DNA of 64,000 bases from Actinoplanes flavus (GTDB lineage: Bacteria; Actinomycetota; Actinomycetes; Mycobacteriales; Micromonosporaceae): positions 124,001 to 188,000 of the forward strand of contig NZ_JAGFNS010000018.1 in the NCBI RefSeq assembly GCF_017592555.1, read 5' to 3'. A program made the translations under genes and the position numbers. A model generated the notes under the pieces. That model did not search any database. It was not told the origin of the DNA and saw only the letters and a list, made by a program, of their open reading frames with translations. Shown here in pieces: positions 63,196-64,000 of the stretch; positions within the stretch are counted from its first letter, which is position 1, and each line of letters begins with the position of its first letter.

Positions 63196-64000
63196 CTACG
63201 CGCCCGACGTGACGCGGTAGGCGTCGAACACGCCGTCCACCTTGCGGACCGCCGCCACCAGGTGACCCAGGTGCTTGGGGTCGGCCATCTCGAAGGTGAA
63301 GCGGCTCACCGCCACCCGGTCGCGGGTGGTGGTGACCGTCGCGGACAGGATGTTCACCCGCTCCTCGGACAGCACCCGGGTCACGTCGGCCAGCAGCTTG
63401 TGCCGGTCCAGCGCCTCCACCTGGATGGCCACCAGGAAGGTTGACGCCGACGTCGGCTTCCAGCTGACCTCGACCATCCGCTCGGCCTGCTCGCGCAGGT
63501 CCTCGGCGTTGGCGCAGTCCTCCCGGTGCACGCTCACGCCGCCGGAGCGGGTGACGAAGCCGAACACCGCGTCGCCGGGCACCGGGGTGCAGCAGCGGGC
63601 CAGTTTCACCCAGACGTCCGAGACGCCCTTCACCACGACGCCCGGATCCTGCGCGGAGCTGCGGTTGCGCGGCGGCCGGGTGGCGACGGCGGTCTCGGCG
63701 ATGTCCTCGACCGCGCCCTCCTCGCCGCCGAAGCCGGCGACCAGCTTCTGGACGACCGACTGGGCGGAGACGGTGCTCTCACCGACCGCGGCGTACAGCG
63801 AGGCCACGTCGGCCAGGTGCAGGTCGCGGGCGATGGTCATGAGGTTCTCGCTGGTCAGCATGCGCTGCAGGGGCAGGCCCTGCTTGCGCATCGCCTTGAC
63901 GATCGCCTCCTTGCCGTCCTCGATCGCCTCCTCGCGCCGCTCCTTGTTGAAGTACTGCCGGATCTTGGTCCGGGCGCGCGGGCTCTTCACGAAGCCGAGC
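63196..64000 (-). CDS. relA: RelA/SpoT (p)ppGpp synthetase/hydrolase, C-terminal part (5' end outside window)
   Basis: Bifunctional stringent-response enzyme. Only the last ~268 residues are present. The frame is open to the window edge and begins just after the TGS domain ([20 protein letters not shown]). Visible parts are the helical linker, the conserved-cysteine/zinc-finger region ([33 protein letters not shown]), and the ACT domain ([34 protein letters not shown]). The catalytic HD and synthetase domains lie beyond base 64000. Confidence 0.95.
   Translation of the reverse strand, partial: LGFVKSPRARTKIRQYFNKERREEAIEDGKEAIVKAMRKQGLPLQRMLTSENLMTIARDLHLADVASLYAAVGESTVSAQSVVQKLVAGFGGEEGAVEDIAETAVATRPPRNRSSAQDPGVVVKGVSDVWVKLARCCTPVPGDAVFGFVTRSGGVSVHREDCANAEDLREQAERMVEVSWKPTSASTFLVAIQVEALDRHKLLADVTRVLSEERVNILSATVTTTRDRVAVSRFTFEMADPKHLGHLVAAVRKVDGVFDAYRVTSGA

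Overview
The window is high-GC actinobacterial chromosome, most likely from a Micromonosporaceae (Actinoplanes-like) organism. The evidence is the BldD C-terminal domain, a shikimate/translation gene order of the mycobacterial and Streptomyces type, several membrane Ser/Thr kinases, a FliA/WhiG-type sigma factor, and frequent GTG/TTG starts with 1-4 nt stop/start overlaps. The genus is an inference. I saw no transposase, integrase, tRNA, rRNA or CRISPR array.

Layout. 1-22.2 kb is a conserved core: bldD (3' end), then on the minus strand nusB, efp, aroQ, aroB, aroK, aroC, aroE, two tandem mltG copies, ruvX, alaS, two small envelope genes, a 1529-residue low-complexity membrane protein, rarA, a small membrane protein and aspS. 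An oppositely oriented polysaccharide deacetylase splits the aro run. 59.2-64 kb is core again: hisS, an MBL hydrolase, two secreted cyclophilin-type genes and the 3' part of relA. The same blocks occur in the same order in Mycobacterium and Streptomyces.

22.2-59.2 kb, between aspS and hisS, looks accessory. It holds a membrane protein of the same design as the giant one; a ComB-like phosphatase with a small conserved protein; an amino-sugar/D-amino-acid group (PLP enzyme, GH20 hexosaminidase, amidohydrolase, RidA, an unusual regulator, an APH-like kinase); a block of kinase, acyltransferase, kinase, P450-reductase fusion with TetR, and a second acyltransferase; a complete urease operon ureABCFGD; a TetR/DUF4386 pair; a FliA-family sigma factor; a kinase with an extracellular CBM2-like domain; and cyanophycinase plus cyanophycin synthetase followed by an acyl-ACP desaturase.

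Themes. (1) Nitrogen: urease releases ammonia and the cph genes store and mobilise nitrogen; both leaders carry a GlnR-like box. (2) Envelope signalling: three transmembrane kinases, two O-acyltransferases with SGNH domains, MltG copies and a deacetylase. (3) In-frame minisatellites: UreD, the ComB-like enzyme, kinase 1, the giant protein and the regulator tail all carry tandem coding repeats, and one array has duplicated its own stop codon. Functions come from motifs read by eye and gene context; no database search was run.
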